This document shows, in pieces, positions 36,686 through 45,956 of a stretch of DNA of 64,000 bases. Position 1 is the stretch's first letter, and the number at the start of each line of letters is the position of its first letter. The DNA comes from an uncultured Burkholderiales bacterium (GTDB taxonomy: Bacteria > Pseudomonadota > Gammaproteobacteria > Burkholderiales > Burkholderiaceae). Both the position numbers and the translations under genes were made by a program. The notes beneath the pieces were generated by a model, which saw nothing but the letters and a program-made list of their open reading frames with translations, made no database searches and was not told the DNA's origin. The stretch is from NCBI GenBank assembly GCA_946480465.1, contig CAMLJY010000002.1, positions 124,001-188,000 on the forward strand. Reading direction: 5' to 3'.

Positions 36686-37138
36686 TCAGCGTGTGGGCAG
36701 CGCGCCGCCGGTGCCGTCGCTGCGTTCGCGCAGGCGGCAGGTGCCCAGCGCGCCGGCTTCGCCGGGCACGCAGCGCGCACCGGGGTCGGGCAGCACGCGG
36801 CAGATCGACATCTCGCCGCGGGCGCTGCCCGGCCGGCGGTGCGCCAGCGGCGCGGCGGCGGCCTTCAGCGCCGCCTCGTCGGAGCGCAGCGTCGACCACG
36901 CCAGGTAGGACGCCGGGCCGCCGCAGGCCAGCGTGCCGACCGGCAGCGTGCGGCACTGCGTGTCGTCGCGGCAGGCGGCATCGCCGATCAGGGCCTGCAG
37001 GGCCGCGAAGTCGCGGTCGGCCGCCGCATCGGCGCGGCCGGCCGGCGCGCTGGTGCCTGCCGTGGGCAGGCAGCCTGCGGCGGCCAGCAGCAAGCCCGCC
37101 GCTGCCGCCGCGCTCCGGATGCCGATGCCGTTCGTCAT
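36686..37138 (-). CDS. small lipoprotein of unknown function
   Basis: Encodes 150 residues with a lipoprotein signal (MTNGIGIRSAAAAAGLLLAA then the lipobox Cys in AAGC). The mature domain has several cysteines (ACRDDTQCR, ACGG, ICRV, RCVPGEAG, TCRLRE). Family not recognised; proteins of this pattern in Burkholderiales are uncharacterised. Its ATG overlaps the recG stop by 4 bases, so it is co-transcribed with recG. Confidence 0.75.
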   Translation of the reverse strand: MTNGIGIRSAAAAAGLLLAAAGCLPTAGTSAPAGRADAAADRDFAALQALIGDAACRDDTQCRTLPVGTLACGGPASYLAWSTLRSDEAALKAAAAPLAHRRPGSARGEMSICRVLPDPGARCVPGEAGALGTCRLRERSDGTGGALPTR

Positions 37139-39231
37139 GCCTTCAGGTAGTCCGCCCGCGTGTCCAGCCAGCGCGCCACGTGCGCGCTGGCCGCCGCCGC
37201 ATCATGCGCCAGCAGCCAGGCCGCGGCCTCGCGTGCCCTTGCCAGCAGCGCGGTGTCTTCGGCGATGTCGGCGAATCGCAGCAGCGCGTCCCCGCTCTGG
37301 CGCGCGCCCATGAACTCACCCGGGCCGCGGATCTCCAGGTCGCGCCGCGCGATCTCGAAGCCGTCCTGCGTCTCGGCCATCGCGCGCAGCCGCTCCTTCG
37401 CGGTGGGCGACAGGGGCGCGGCGTACAGCAGCACGCACACGCTGGCCGTGCTGCCGCGGCCCACCCGCCCGCGCAGCTGGTGCAGCTGGGCCAGGCCGAA
37501 GCGCTCGGCATGCTCGATCACCATCAGGCTGGCGTTGGGCACGTCGACGCCGACCTCGATCACCGTGGTCGCCACCAGCACCGCCATCTCGCCGCTTTTG
37601 AAGAGCGACATCACCGCCGACTTCTCCGCCGCCGGCATGCGGCCGTGCAGCAGGCCGACCATCGCGCCCGGCAGCGCGGCCCTGACGCGCGCATGCGCCT
37701 CGGTGGCGTTCTGCAGGTCGAGCTTCTCGCTCTCCTCGATCAGCGGGCAGACCCAGTAGACCTGCCGCCCCTGCGCCACCTCGTCGGCGATGCGGGCCAT
37801 CACCTCGGCGCGGCGGGTGTCGGCGAACAGCTTGGTCAGCACCGGCGTGCGGCCGGGCGGCAGTTCGTCGATGGTGCTCACGTCCAGGTCGGCGAAGTAG
37901 GTCATCGCCAGCGTGCGCGGGATCGGGGTGGCGCTCATCATCAACAGGTGCGGCTCGAGCCGGTTGAGCGCCAGCTTCCTGCGCAGCTCCAGCCGCTGCG
38001 CCACGCCGAAGCGGTGCTGCTCGTCGATCACCGCCAGGCCCAGCCGCGCGAACTGCACGTCGTCCTGGATCACCGCATGGGTGCCGACGACGAGGTGGGC
38101 CGCGCCGCTGGCGACGCGCTCGAGCATCAGCTTGCGCTGCTTGCCCTTGCGGCTGCCGGTGAGCCAGGCCACCTGCACGCCCAGCGGCTCCAGCCACTGC
38201 ACCAGCTTGGCGAAGTGCTGTTCGGCCAGGATCTCGGTGGGCGCCATCAGCGCGCACTGCCAGCCGGCGTCGATGGCGATGGCCGCCGCCAGCGCCGCGA
38301 CCACCGTCTTGCCGGAGCCCACGTCGCCCTGCAGCAGCCGGTGCATGGGCTGCGGGCGGCCGATGTCGGCGGCGATTTCCTCGGCCACGCGGCGCTGCGC
38401 CGCCGTCAGCTGGAAGGGCAGCGCGGCCAGCAGCCGCTCGTGCAGGCCGCCTCGGGCACCGGCGGGCCGTTCATCGCCTGGCCCAGGGGGCGCTTGGGAA
38501 CCGGCGCGCAGCATCGGCGCCTTCAGGCGCGCCCGCTCGCGCTGGGCCATCTGCTGGGACAGCTGCTGCGCCAGCAACTCCTCGTACTTCAGGCGTTGCC
38601 AGGCCGGGTGCGCGCGGTTTTCCAGCGCATGCACCGAGGCATCGGCCGGCGGGTGGTGCAGGCGCATCAGCGCCTCGCGCAGCGCCGGCAGGCCGGGCGG
38701 CAGCGCCTGCGGCGGCAGAATCTCCTGCAGCGGCGCCCGCTTCAGCGCGCCGGCCACGGCTTTCCGGAGGTAGGCCTGCGGCAGCTGCGCGCTGGTGGGA
38801 TAGACCGGCGTCAGCGCCTCGGCCAGCGGCGCGCCTTCGTCCACCGCCTTCCAGGCCGGGTGCACCATCTCGCGGCCGAAGAAGCCGCCGCGCGGCTCGC
38901 CGCGCACGCGGATGCGGGTGCCCGGCTGCAGCGTCTTCTGCTGCGACGGGTAGAAGTGCAGGAAGCGCAGCACCAGCTCGCCGCTGCCGTCGCTGATGCG
39001 CACCACCAGCTGCCGGCGCGCCCGCTGCTCGACCCGTGCGTCGCGGACGATGCCTTCGACCTGCACCGGCTCGCCGTCCTGCGTGTCGGCGATGGGGGTC
39101 AGGCGCGTCTCGTCCTCGTAGCGCAGCGGCAGGTGCAGGGCCAGGTCGATGTCGCGCCGCAGGCCCAGCTTCTCCATCGCCCGCTGGGCCGGCGAGGGCG
39201 CGCGGGCGGTGGTGGGGGCGGCATCGGGCAT
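37135..39231 (-). CDS. recG: ATP-dependent DNA helicase RecG
   Basis: RecG is a superfamily-2 helicase that remodels stalled forks and branched DNA. The 698 residues include a wedge (OB-fold) domain (about 45-150), Walker A GDVGSGKT near 302-309, APTEILAEQH near 335, the DEQH box (VIDEQHRFG) near 400 and the C-terminal helicase domain with QLRGRVGRGS near 585. The length is normal. It precedes the lipoprotein gene with a 4-base overlap. Confidence 0.97.
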   Translation of the reverse strand: MPDAAPTTARAPSPAQRAMEKLGLRRDIDLALHLPLRYEDETRLTPIADTQDGEPVQVEGIVRDARVEQRARRQLVVRISDGSGELVLRFLHFYPSQQKTLQPGTRIRVRGEPRGGFFGREMVHPAWKAVDEGAPLAEALTPVYPTSAQLPQAYLRKAVAGALKRAPLQEILPPQALPPGLPALREALMRLHHPPADASVHALENRAHPAWQRLKYEELLAQQLSQQMAQRERARLKAPMLRAGSQAPPGPGDERPAGARGGLHERLLAALPFQLTAAQRRVAEEIAADIGRPQPMHRLLQGDVGSGKTVVAALAAAIAIDAGWQCALMAPTEILAEQHFAKLVQWLEPLGVQVAWLTGSRKGKQRKLMLERVASGAAHLVVGTHAVIQDDVQFARLGLAVIDEQHRFGVAQRLELRRKLALNRLEPHLLMMSATPIPRTLAMTYFADLDVSTIDELPPGRTPVLTKLFADTRRAEVMARIADEVAQGRQVYWVCPLIEESEKLDLQNATEAHARVRAALPGAMVGLLHGRMPAAEKSAVMSLFKSGEMAVLVATTVIEVGVDVPNASLMVIEHAERFGLAQLHQLRGRVGRGSTASVCVLLYAAPLSPTAKERLRAMAETQDGFEIARRDLEIRGPGEFMGARQSGDALLRFADIAEDTALLARAREAAAWLLAHDAAAASAHVARWLDTRADYLKA

Positions 39232-39273
39232 GGCGCTGATTCTGCGGGATCGGGCCGGCCCGCCATGGCGGCG

Positions 39274-40110
39274 TCAGCGGCCGCCGGGCTCCGACCAGTG
39301 ACCCGGATCGACGCCGTAGTAGCCCACCAGCAGCGCGTGCAGCGCCGGGTACTCGGCGGCCAGCGCGTGCGGGCGCTCGAAGAAGACCTCGGTCGCGCAG
39401 GCGAAGAACTCGGCCTCGCTGCTGGCGGCATAGGACCCGAGGCAGCCCGGCGCGCCGTCGGCCAGCGTTTGCCGCAGCTGCGCCCAGGCGGTGCCCATCA
39501 CCGCCGCCCACTGCGCGGCATGCGCGGGCGTGGGCAGGCGCGGGGCGCCGTTGGCCGGGCCGGTGGCCTGGTCCAGCTGGTGCGCGAACTCGTGCAGCAC
39601 CACGTTCTGGCCGTCGTCCGGCACCGCCGCGCCTTCGCGCACGGCATCCCAGGACAGGATCACCTGGCCCTGGTCCCAGCTCTCGCCCGCCAGCGCATGG
39701 CGCTGCGGCTGCTGCACGCCGCCGGCCAGCGTCACCGCGCGCTCGGCGACGAAGGTGTCGGGGTACAGCAGGATCTGCCGCAGGTTCTCGAAGCGGGTGG
39801 TGCGGCCCAGCAGCAGCAGGGCGGCCTGGGCGGCGATGGTGACGCGCATTTCGTCCGTCACCCGCAGGCCGCGGCAGCCGATGATGGGGACCTCCGCCAG
39901 AAGCGCCTGCACCTGGCCTTTCAGCATGCGCTGCAGCGGCGGCGGCAGGCGCGCCACCAGCGGCACCCGCCGGCGCAGGATGCGGCGCCACGCCCCGGGA
40001 AACGGCTGCGTCCGCCAGCGCGCCCGGCGCACTTCCGCCCAGCGGCCCTGCAGCATCCACCACAGCACCAGCGCCAGCGCGGCACCGACCACCACGGCCA
40101 TTGCAGTCAC
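39274..40110 (-). CDS. mtfA: zinc peptidase MtfA (M90 family)
   Basis: MtfA is a metallopeptidase that in E. coli binds the repressor Mlc and so affects glucose uptake. The 278-residue product starts at a GTG at 40110 with GGAGGG before it; an ATG 9 bases on is possible. An N-terminal hydrophobic stretch (VVVGAALALVLWWML) suggests a membrane anchor. The zinc motif VVLHEFAHQLD lies near 178-188, with a later Glu in SEAEFFACATEVFFE. It lies 42 bases upstream of recG. Confidence 0.92.
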   Translation of the reverse strand: MTAMAVVVGAALALVLWWMLQGRWAEVRRARWRTQPFPGAWRRILRRRVPLVARLPPPLQRMLKGQVQALLAEVPIIGCRGLRVTDEMRVTIAAQAALLLLGRTTRFENLRQILLYPDTFVAERAVTLAGGVQQPQRHALAGESWDQGQVILSWDAVREGAAVPDDGQNVVLHEFAHQLDQATGPANGAPRLPTPAHAAQWAAVMGTAWAQLRQTLADGAPGCLGSYAASSEAEFFACATEVFFERPHALAAEYPALHALLVGYYGVDPGHWSEPGGR

Positions 40111-40448
40111 GTGTCCCTCCGGACCGGCTCGATCTAGCCGCACAGATGGTGAGCCGGCGCGCCGATTTCAAGGCGCCGGGGTCCGGGCGGGCCACGTGCC
40201 CGCGTCACTGCAAGCACCGTGCCGCAGAGGCGCGCCGGGCATCGCTTGTCGAGGTGGTCCGCGCGCCGGACGCCGAGGTCTCCCGACACGCCGTGCGCGG
40301 CCTGCTCGACGGGCGCCGCATCGGCGCGACAGCGTCTGCAACGAGTGGTATCTGCGTCAACGATTCGTTAGATGAACGTCAGTTTTCCCCCGGGGATGCC
40401 GAAACCCGGGAACGCCGAGTCGTGGCGTGAACAAGAGGGAGTGCCGCA
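40111..40448. other. intergenic region between mtfA and the binding-protein operon
   Basis: About 340 bases between divergent genes, presumably with promoters for both. Open frames here have no ribosome site or family resemblance. Two CCCGGG sites 16 bases apart (40389, 40405) lie shortly before the first binding-protein gene; their meaning is unknown. Confidence 0.4.
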
Positions 40449-41582
40449 ATGCGCCGCAGAGACTTTTCGATCGCCGCCCTGATGGGGGCTGGTGCCTGGA
40501 CCCTGGGGGCCCCCGCCGCCCGTGCCGCCGGCGCTCCGCGCGTGCTGCGCTTCGGCCAGTCGGCCTCGCTGACCGGCGGCCAGGCCGTCTATGGCCGCGA
40601 CGTGCGCCACGGCATCGCCGCCGCCTTCGCCGCCGCCAATGCCAACGCGGCCAGCACCGGCCTGCAGTTCGAGCTGGCCACGCTGGATGACGGCGGCGCG
40701 CGCAGCAGGTGCATGCAGAACGTGCTGCAGCTGTCGTCGCAAGCCGAGACGCTCGCCATCATCGGCCTGACCAGCGGCGCCGGCGCCGAGGCCTGCCTGC
40801 CGGTGGTGGAGGACGCCCAGATCGCCATGCTGGGCACGGCCAGCGGCAACATGGGCATCCGCTCGGCGCAGGCCAGCGGCGCGTACCACGTGCGTGCCGG
40901 CTACGACGCCGAGTACCTGCGCATGATCGGCTACGTCAAGGACTTCGGCCTGAGCAAGGTGGCGGTGGTGACGCTGAACGACACCTCCAAGGCCAACCTG
41001 CAGGCCATGAACGAGGCGCTGGGCGGCCTGGGCGTGAAGCCGACGCTGTCGCTCACCATCGACCGCAACGCCACCTCGTTCGAGGACGTGGCCGAGGAGC
41101 TGCTGAAGGCGCGCCCGGACTGCGTGCTCTTCACCGCCAACGCCAGCCCGATCGCGAAGATCATCGACCACATGCACCGGGCCAAGTTTCCGGGGCTGTT
41201 CTATGCCACGTCCTTTGCAGGGCAGGACCTGGTCGACACGCTGACCGCCAAGCGCCAGAGCTGCGTGATGAGCATGGTGGTGCCCCGGCCCACGGCGATG
41301 GGCGTGAGCGTCGTCAGCCAGTGCCAGCGCGATCTGGCCGCCGTGCCTGGCGCCCGCATGGGCATGACGACGCTGGAGGGCTACATCGCCGGCCGCACCG
41401 CGGTGCAGGCAGCGATGGCGGCCCACAAGAGCGGCCAGGCCAGCCGGGCCCGCGTGCGCGAGGTGCTGGCCGGCCTGCGCGCCGACCTGGGCGGCTACCG
41501 GGTGGAGTTCGTGGGCACGCCGCACGGGTCGCGCTACGTCGACCTGATCGCCATCGACCGCTTCGGCCGCCTGGTGGGCTGA
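40449..41582 (+). CDS. periplasmic binding protein of the branched-chain amino acid (type I) class, copy 1
   Basis: Encodes 377 residues that should bind a small ligand in the periplasm. A twin-arginine-like signal (MRRRDFSIAALMGAGAWTLG) is followed by a Peripla_BP_6 domain: LRFGQSASLTGGQAVYGRDV, then FELATLDDGG, IIGLTSGAG, LGTASGNMGIR and ATSFAGQDLVD. These proteins normally feed an ABC transporter, but no permease or ATPase gene is near. The ATG follows GAGGGAG. A close paralog starts 39 bases after its stop. Confidence 0.92.
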   Translation: MRRRDFSIAALMGAGAWTLGAPAARAAGAPRVLRFGQSASLTGGQAVYGRDVRHGIAAAFAAANANAASTGLQFELATLDDGGARSRCMQNVLQLSSQAETLAIIGLTSGAGAEACLPVVEDAQIAMLGTASGNMGIRSAQASGAYHVRAGYDAEYLRMIGYVKDFGLSKVAVVTLNDTSKANLQAMNEALGGLGVKPTLSLTIDRNATSFEDVAEELLKARPDCVLFTANASPIAKIIDHMHRAKFPGLFYATSFAGQDLVDTLTAKRQSCVMSMVVPRPTAMGVSVVSQCQRDLAAVPGARMGMTTLEGYIAGRTAVQAAMAAHKSGQASRARVREVLAGLRADLGGYRVEFVGTPHGSRYVDLIAIDRFGRLVG

Positions 41583-41621
41583 GCCCTGGCGCCGGCCTTC
41601 GCTTTCGCAGGGAGAGTCGTG

Positions 41622-42785
41622 ATGAAGAGACGTTCGGTCCTCGGGGCCTGGCCCGCGCTGGCCATGTTGACACCAGCCTGTTGGCCCGCGCTGTCCGGCG
41701 CGGCACCGTCGCCCGCGGCGACGGCCGGCTCGACCGTGCGCTTCGGCCAATCGGCCTCGCTCAGCGGCGGCCAGGCGCGCTACGGCCGTGACGTGCGCGA
41801 CGGCATTGCCGCCGCGCTGCAGGCGGCGAACCGCCAGGAAGCGGACAAGGGCGCCAAGGCGCTGCGCTTCGAGCTGGTCACGCTGGACGACGGCGGGGTC
41901 AAGGACCGCGGCCTGGCGAACGTCAGGCAGCTGATCGACGCAGGCGCCACCGCGCTGCTGGGCCTGACCAGCGGCGCCATCGCCGAGGCCGCGCTGCCGG
42001 CGGTGGAAGCCGCGCGCATCGCGATGGTGGGCACGGCCAGCGGCAACATGGGCATCCGCCAGGCCTCGCAGGCCCCGGTGAGCCACGTGCGCGCCGGCTA
42101 TGACGCCGAGTACAAGCGCAGCGTGCAGTACATGCGCGACTTCGGCCTGAAGCGCATCGGCTGCGTGCGCCTGCAGGACACCTCGGGCGCCAACCTCGAC
42201 GCCATGCACCAGGCGCTGCAGGCGGCGAACATCAAGCCCGCGGTCAGCGTGGCGATCGACCGCAACCACAAGGATTTCAGCCCCGCGGTGCGCCAGCTGC
42301 TGGCCGCGAAGGTGGATGCCGTGCTGTTCGCGACCAATGCCGCGCCGATCCTGCGCATGGTCGAGCAGCTGGCCGCCGGCGGGTTCGAGGGCATGTACTT
42401 CGCCTCCTCGTTCGCCGGGCAGGACCTGGTCGACGGCATCGCGCTCGCGGGGCGCAGCGTGATCATGAGCCTGGTGGTGCCGCGCCCCACCGCGCTGGGG
42501 CTGCCGGTGGTGAACCAGTGCCGGCTGGACCTGGCCGCGCTGGGCGGCGGCGCCAAGCTGGGCATCACGACGCTGGAGGGCTACATCGCCGGCCGCGTCG
42601 CGGTCGAGGCGGCGCGCGCCGCCGCGCGCAGCGAGCGGCCGGGTCGCGATTCGTTCCGCGCCGCGCTGTCCACGCTGCAGGCCGACTTCGGCGGCTACCG
42701 CGTCAACTTCGGCGCGCAGCAGGGCCATGGATCGCAGTACGTCGACATGGTGGTGGTCAACCGCCATGGCCACATCGTCGGCTGA
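41622..42785 (+). CDS. periplasmic binding protein of the branched-chain amino acid (type I) class, copy 2
   Basis: Encodes 387 residues and parallels copy 1 along its whole length: VRFGQSASLSGGQARYGRDV, FELVTLDDGG, LLGLTSGAI, VGTASGNMGIR, RAGYDAEYKRSVQYMRDFGL, SSFAGQDLVDG and TTLEGYIAGR. An N-terminal signal with paired arginines is present. GGAGAG at 41611 sets the ATG at 41622; a GTG 3 bases earlier is possible. The pair arose by tandem duplication. With no transporter genes adjacent, a role in signalling or sensing is possible. Confidence 0.92.
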   Translation: MKRRSVLGAWPALAMLTPACWPALSGAAPSPAATAGSTVRFGQSASLSGGQARYGRDVRDGIAAALQAANRQEADKGAKALRFELVTLDDGGVKDRGLANVRQLIDAGATALLGLTSGAIAEAALPAVEAARIAMVGTASGNMGIRQASQAPVSHVRAGYDAEYKRSVQYMRDFGLKRIGCVRLQDTSGANLDAMHQALQAANIKPAVSVAIDRNHKDFSPAVRQLLAAKVDAVLFATNAAPILRMVEQLAAGGFEGMYFASSFAGQDLVDGIALAGRSVIMSLVVPRPTALGLPVVNQCRLDLAALGGGAKLGITTLEGYIAGRVAVEAARAAARSERPGRDSFRAALSTLQADFGGYRVNFGAQQGHGSQYVDMVVVNRHGHIVG

Positions 42786-42821
42786 AGCCCGCCGGCGCCG
42801 CGTTTCACCAGGGAGGATCAC

Positions 42822-43973
42822 ATGAAGCAAGCACCGACAGCCGCACGATCAAGTAACACGAAAAGGGCGCGGCTGCGCCGTGCCGCGGCAGCCGCCGCGG
42901 CCGGATGCGTGGTCTGGGCCGGCGGCCTGGCGCCGGCGGTGTCGGCGCAGGACGACAAGGCCGCTCCGGCGGTCGACCCGGCCCAGGCCCTGGCGCAGGC
43001 GCGCCAGGTGGCGGCGGCGCTGGCCGGCGAGCTGTCGGCCAGCTGCCCGCTGGCCGACCCGGGCAGCACGACCGCGTTCGATGGCTGCCGCCAGGCGTTG
43101 TTCGGCCCCTCGGCCGTGCGCTCGCAGCTGGCCTCCAACGTGCTGTGGGGCCGCCAGCGGGTGGCCTCGGCGCGGCTGGCGGACACCTCGCTGACGCAGT
43201 TCGCGCCCGACGTGCTGACCGGCATGTACCTGCCGCTCTTCATGTTCAACGGCGAGCACCAGGTCGAGTGGGTGGAGTCGGAAAAGCTGGCCCGCATCCG
43301 CCTGCGCACCGCCTTCCGCAACCGGCTGCAGCCCGGCCAGTTCCCGTATCCCTTCTGGCACGAAGCCGAGAAGTGGAGCATGTACCAAGGCGCCAACGAG
43401 GTGCTGATGTGGTGGAACCCGCGCCGCGCGCAGGTGGTGGCGGCGCAGTTCACGGTGCATGGCGCGCAGCCGCCGCTGGCCCGCAGCGAGCCGGTGCCCG
43501 CCCATGCCTTCGACGGCCGCTGGATGTGGTCCGACGCCCAGGGCAGGGCGCAGCCCAAGGTCACGCTGTTCGACGGCCTGTTCCAGGCCGAGAACCCCTA
43601 CGTGGCCCGCCTGGACGGGGCCTACAAGAAGCTGGCGCTGCGCCTGCGCGAAGGCCAGTGCGACTCGTGCCACGTGCCCGACAACCCGCACAAGACCAAG
43701 CGGCTGGTGCTGTTGCAGACGCCGGCACATGCCGCCGGCGAGATCCGCCGGGTGCTGAGGTCGCTGCAGACCGACCGCATGCCGATCGACGAGACCGGCA
43801 TCGAGACCTCGCTGCCACCGAAGGTCAAGCAGGCCCTGCTGGAGGATGGCGAGGCCTTCGCGAAGCTGGTGGATGCCGCCAAGGCCTGGGAGAGCGCGCG
43901 CCTGGCTGGCGGTTCGGCCACGCCGGCGGAGGACGGCGGCCGCGGCGCGGCGCGCGCGGCCGCGGGGCGCTGA
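42822..43973 (+). CDS. exported monoheme cytochrome c-like protein of unknown function
   Basis: Encodes 383 residues with an N-terminal basic/hydrophobic export signal (cleavage near VSA-QDD). A single c-type heme site CDSCH is at 280-284, which is late in the chain. The upstream part contains EKWSMYQGANEVLMWWNP near 184-200, not recognised as a known domain. The C-terminus is low-complexity Ala/Gly. The gene follows the two binding-protein genes by 36 bases with a GGGAGGA ribosome site, so the three are likely one operon. Confidence 0.8.
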   Translation: MKQAPTAARSSNTKRARLRRAAAAAAAGCVVWAGGLAPAVSAQDDKAAPAVDPAQALAQARQVAAALAGELSASCPLADPGSTTAFDGCRQALFGPSAVRSQLASNVLWGRQRVASARLADTSLTQFAPDVLTGMYLPLFMFNGEHQVEWVESEKLARIRLRTAFRNRLQPGQFPYPFWHEAEKWSMYQGANEVLMWWNPRRAQVVAAQFTVHGAQPPLARSEPVPAHAFDGRWMWSDAQGRAQPKVTLFDGLFQAENPYVARLDGAYKKLALRLREGQCDSCHVPDNPHKTKRLVLLQTPAHAAGEIRRVLRSLQTDRMPIDETGIETSLPPKVKQALLEDGEAFAKLVDAAKAWESARLAGGSATPAEDGGRGAARAAAGR

Positions 43974-43984
43974 GCGAAGGACCC

Positions 43985-44003
43985 TCCCGCGGGTGGCGCG
44001 GGA
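43985..44003. terminator. small hairpin between the cytochrome gene and regA
   Basis: TCCCGCG (43985-43991) and CGCGGGA (43997-44003) form a perfect 7-bp stem with a GGTGG loop between two converging genes. There is no T-run, so it is only a weak terminator candidate. Confidence 0.3.
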
Positions 44004-44079
44004 CCATCACTTCCCGGAAGCCGGCGCCGCTGCGTGGGTGGCAGCTGGACGGCGGCCTCCTCGCCCGCCGCTGGGCCGC

Positions 44080-44628
44080 TCACTTCACGCGTTGCTTCTC
44101 CAGCTTGCGCGCCAGCGTGCGCCGGTGCATGCCCAGCCGGCGCGCGGTCTCCGAGATGTTGAAACCGGTCTCCGCCAGCGTCTCGTGGATGCGCTCCCAT
44201 TCCAGCGTCTTGATCGACGTGGTGCGTTCGGTCAGCTCCACGCCGGCATCGCCTTGCGCGCGGCCGAAGGCGGCCTCGATGTCGTCGGTGTTGGCGGGCT
44301 TGGCCAGGTAGTGGCGGGCGCCCAGCTTGATCGCCTCGACCGCGGTGGCGATGCTGGCGTAGCCGGTGAGCACGATGATGACGGTGGAAGGCTCGTGCTC
44401 GTGCAGCGCCTGCACGCAGGCCAGGCCCGAGGCGCCGCCGGCCAGCCGCAGGTCCACCACCGCGAAGCCGGGGCGGTGCTCGCGCAGCAGCGCCTGCACC
44501 TCGTCCAGGCTGGCCGCGCGCAATACGCGGTAGCCGCGGCGCTCGAACGAGCGCATCAGCGAGCGCGCGAAAGCGTCGTCGTCCTCGACGATCAGCAGCA
44601 GGCGTTCGGTGTCAGCCGCGGGCTTCAT
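44080..44628 (-). CDS. regA: redox response regulator RegA (PrrA/ActR family)
   Basis: RegA controls respiration and energy genes in response to its kinase RegB. From the ATG at 44628 it has 182 residues, very close to the family norm. The receiver domain has acidic residues in IVEDDDAF (13-20), the phospho-acceptor Asp59 in VVDLRL, Thr88 in VLTGYAS and Lys110 in YLAKP. The Fis-type helix-turn-helix is GFNISETARRLGMHRRTLAR. It overlaps the end of regB by 17 bases. Confidence 0.94.
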   Translation of the reverse strand: MKPAADTERLLLIVEDDDAFARSLMRSFERRGYRVLRAASLDEVQALLREHRPGFAVVDLRLAGGASGLACVQALHEHEPSTVIIVLTGYASIATAVEAIKLGARHYLAKPANTDDIEAAFGRAQGDAGVELTERTTSIKTLEWERIHETLAETGFNISETARRLGMHRRTLARKLEKQRVK

Positions 44629-45931
44629 CGGCCTCATCTTCCTCCGGTGGCTCCAGGGCGGCCAGCGGCAAGGTGATCTCGACCTCGGCGCCACCCTCGG
44701 GCCGGTTGCGCGCGGCGATGCGGCCGCCCAGCGAGCGCGCCACGTTCACCGCCAGGAACAGTCCCAGCCCGCCGCCGGCGCGGCCCTTGCTGGACTGGTA
44801 GGGCTTGCCGAAGCGCTCCAGCATCGCCGGCGCGAAGCCCGGGCCTTCGTCCTGCACGCTCAGGCGCAGTTCGTCGTCGTCGCACTGCGCCACCAGGCGG
44901 GGGGCGGACTGCGGCGCGGCTTCCAGCGCGTTGTCGAGCACGTTGTCGATCATCTGGCGCAGCGCGAAGTCCGAGATGATGGGCAGGTCCGGCAGGTCGC
45001 CGCGGTCCAGGTGCAGGCCGGCGGGGGCGCTGCGGGTGCTGCGCCAGTGTGCCGCCAGCTCGTCCAGGAAGGCGTGCAGCGTGGTCTGCACCGGCGCTTC
45101 GCCGCGCGCCTCGCCCGCGGACAGCAGGATGCCGCTGACGATGGTCTTGCAGCGCTGCAGCTGGCGCTGCATCTCCTCGATCTCCTCGCGCAGCTCGGGC
45201 TCGCCGGCGAAAGGCGCCATGCGCGACCAGTCGCCCAGGATCACCGACAGCGTGGCCAGCGGCGTGCCCAGCTCGTGCGCGGCACCGGAGGCCAGCAGGC
45301 CCATGCGCACGATGTGCTCTTCCTCCGCGGCGCGCTGGCGCAGGTCGGCCAGGCGCGCGTCACGCTGGCGCAGGTTGCGCTCGATGCGCACGATGAAGGT
45401 GACCAGCAGCGCCGCGTTCAGCAGGAAGCAAAGCAGCAGCCCGCCGACGTAGGCGGCCGAGAGCGCGGCGTCCTCGAGCCCGGGCAGCTGCAGCGGCCGG
45501 TGCCATTGGGTGAGGCCGATGAAGCACAGGCTCGCCAGGCCGACCACGGTCCATGCGTGCCGCGGCCGCAGCAGCACCGAGGCCACGGCCACCTGCAGCA
45601 GGTACAGGAAGATGAAGGGGTTGGTGACGCCCCCGGCGTGGAACAGCTGGCCGCTCAGCACGCCCAGGTCCACCACCAGGCCGGCCAGCAGCTCCAGCTC
45701 GCCGACGCGCCAGGGGGCGCAGCTGCGCAGCCAGCACAGCGCGTTGAACAGCGCCAGCGCCGCCAGCAGGGCCAGCATCTCGGCCAGCGGCAGCGGCACG
45801 TCCAGCCCGAAGTGGACGGTCAGGATCGTGACCAGCTGGCCGGCCACCGCGAGCCAGCGCAGCTGGATCAGCTGCAGCAGGTTGTTGCGGCCGGCCAGCT
45901 TGTCGGGGGTCTGGCCGGTGGTCGCGTCCAA
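44612..45931 (-). CDS. regB: redox sensor histidine kinase RegB (PrrB)
   Basis: RegB senses quinone and redox state and phosphorylates RegA. The 439 residues carry about six N-terminal membrane helices, the quinone-site motif GGVTNPF (100-106), the phosphorylated His219 in ASGAAHELGTPL, a redox-type cysteine at 261 (QRCKTI) in the position used for disulfide control in RegB, and an ATPase domain (NVLDNALEAA, DEGPGFAP, GGGLGLFLA). Location beside the cyo oxidase and SURF1 genes fits respiratory control. Confidence 0.95.
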   Translation of the reverse strand: MDATTGQTPDKLAGRNNLLQLIQLRWLAVAGQLVTILTVHFGLDVPLPLAEMLALLAALALFNALCWLRSCAPWRVGELELLAGLVVDLGVLSGQLFHAGGVTNPFIFLYLLQVAVASVLLRPRHAWTVVGLASLCFIGLTQWHRPLQLPGLEDAALSAAYVGGLLLCFLLNAALLVTFIVRIERNLRQRDARLADLRQRAAEEEHIVRMGLLASGAAHELGTPLATLSVILGDWSRMAPFAGEPELREEIEEMQRQLQRCKTIVSGILLSAGEARGEAPVQTTLHAFLDELAAHWRSTRSAPAGLHLDRGDLPDLPIISDFALRQMIDNVLDNALEAAPQSAPRLVAQCDDDELRLSVQDEGPGFAPAMLERFGKPYQSSKGRAGGGLGLFLAVNVARSLGGRIAARNRPEGGAEVEITLPLAALEPPEEDEADEARG

Positions 45932-45956
45932 TGGAAGTTAGGGGCGTGGGGCAGGG

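Noticed and set aside
36601..40137. 1178-codon plus-strand frame opposite recG and mtfA
   Set aside because: RecG and MtfA motifs are on the minus strand; the plus frame is a shadow rich in Arg, Gln and Gly.
40101..40430. Possible small gene of about 109 codons between mtfA and the binding proteins
   Set aside because: No ribosome site, it overlaps the mtfA start, and the translation is Arg-rich and unlike a protein domain.
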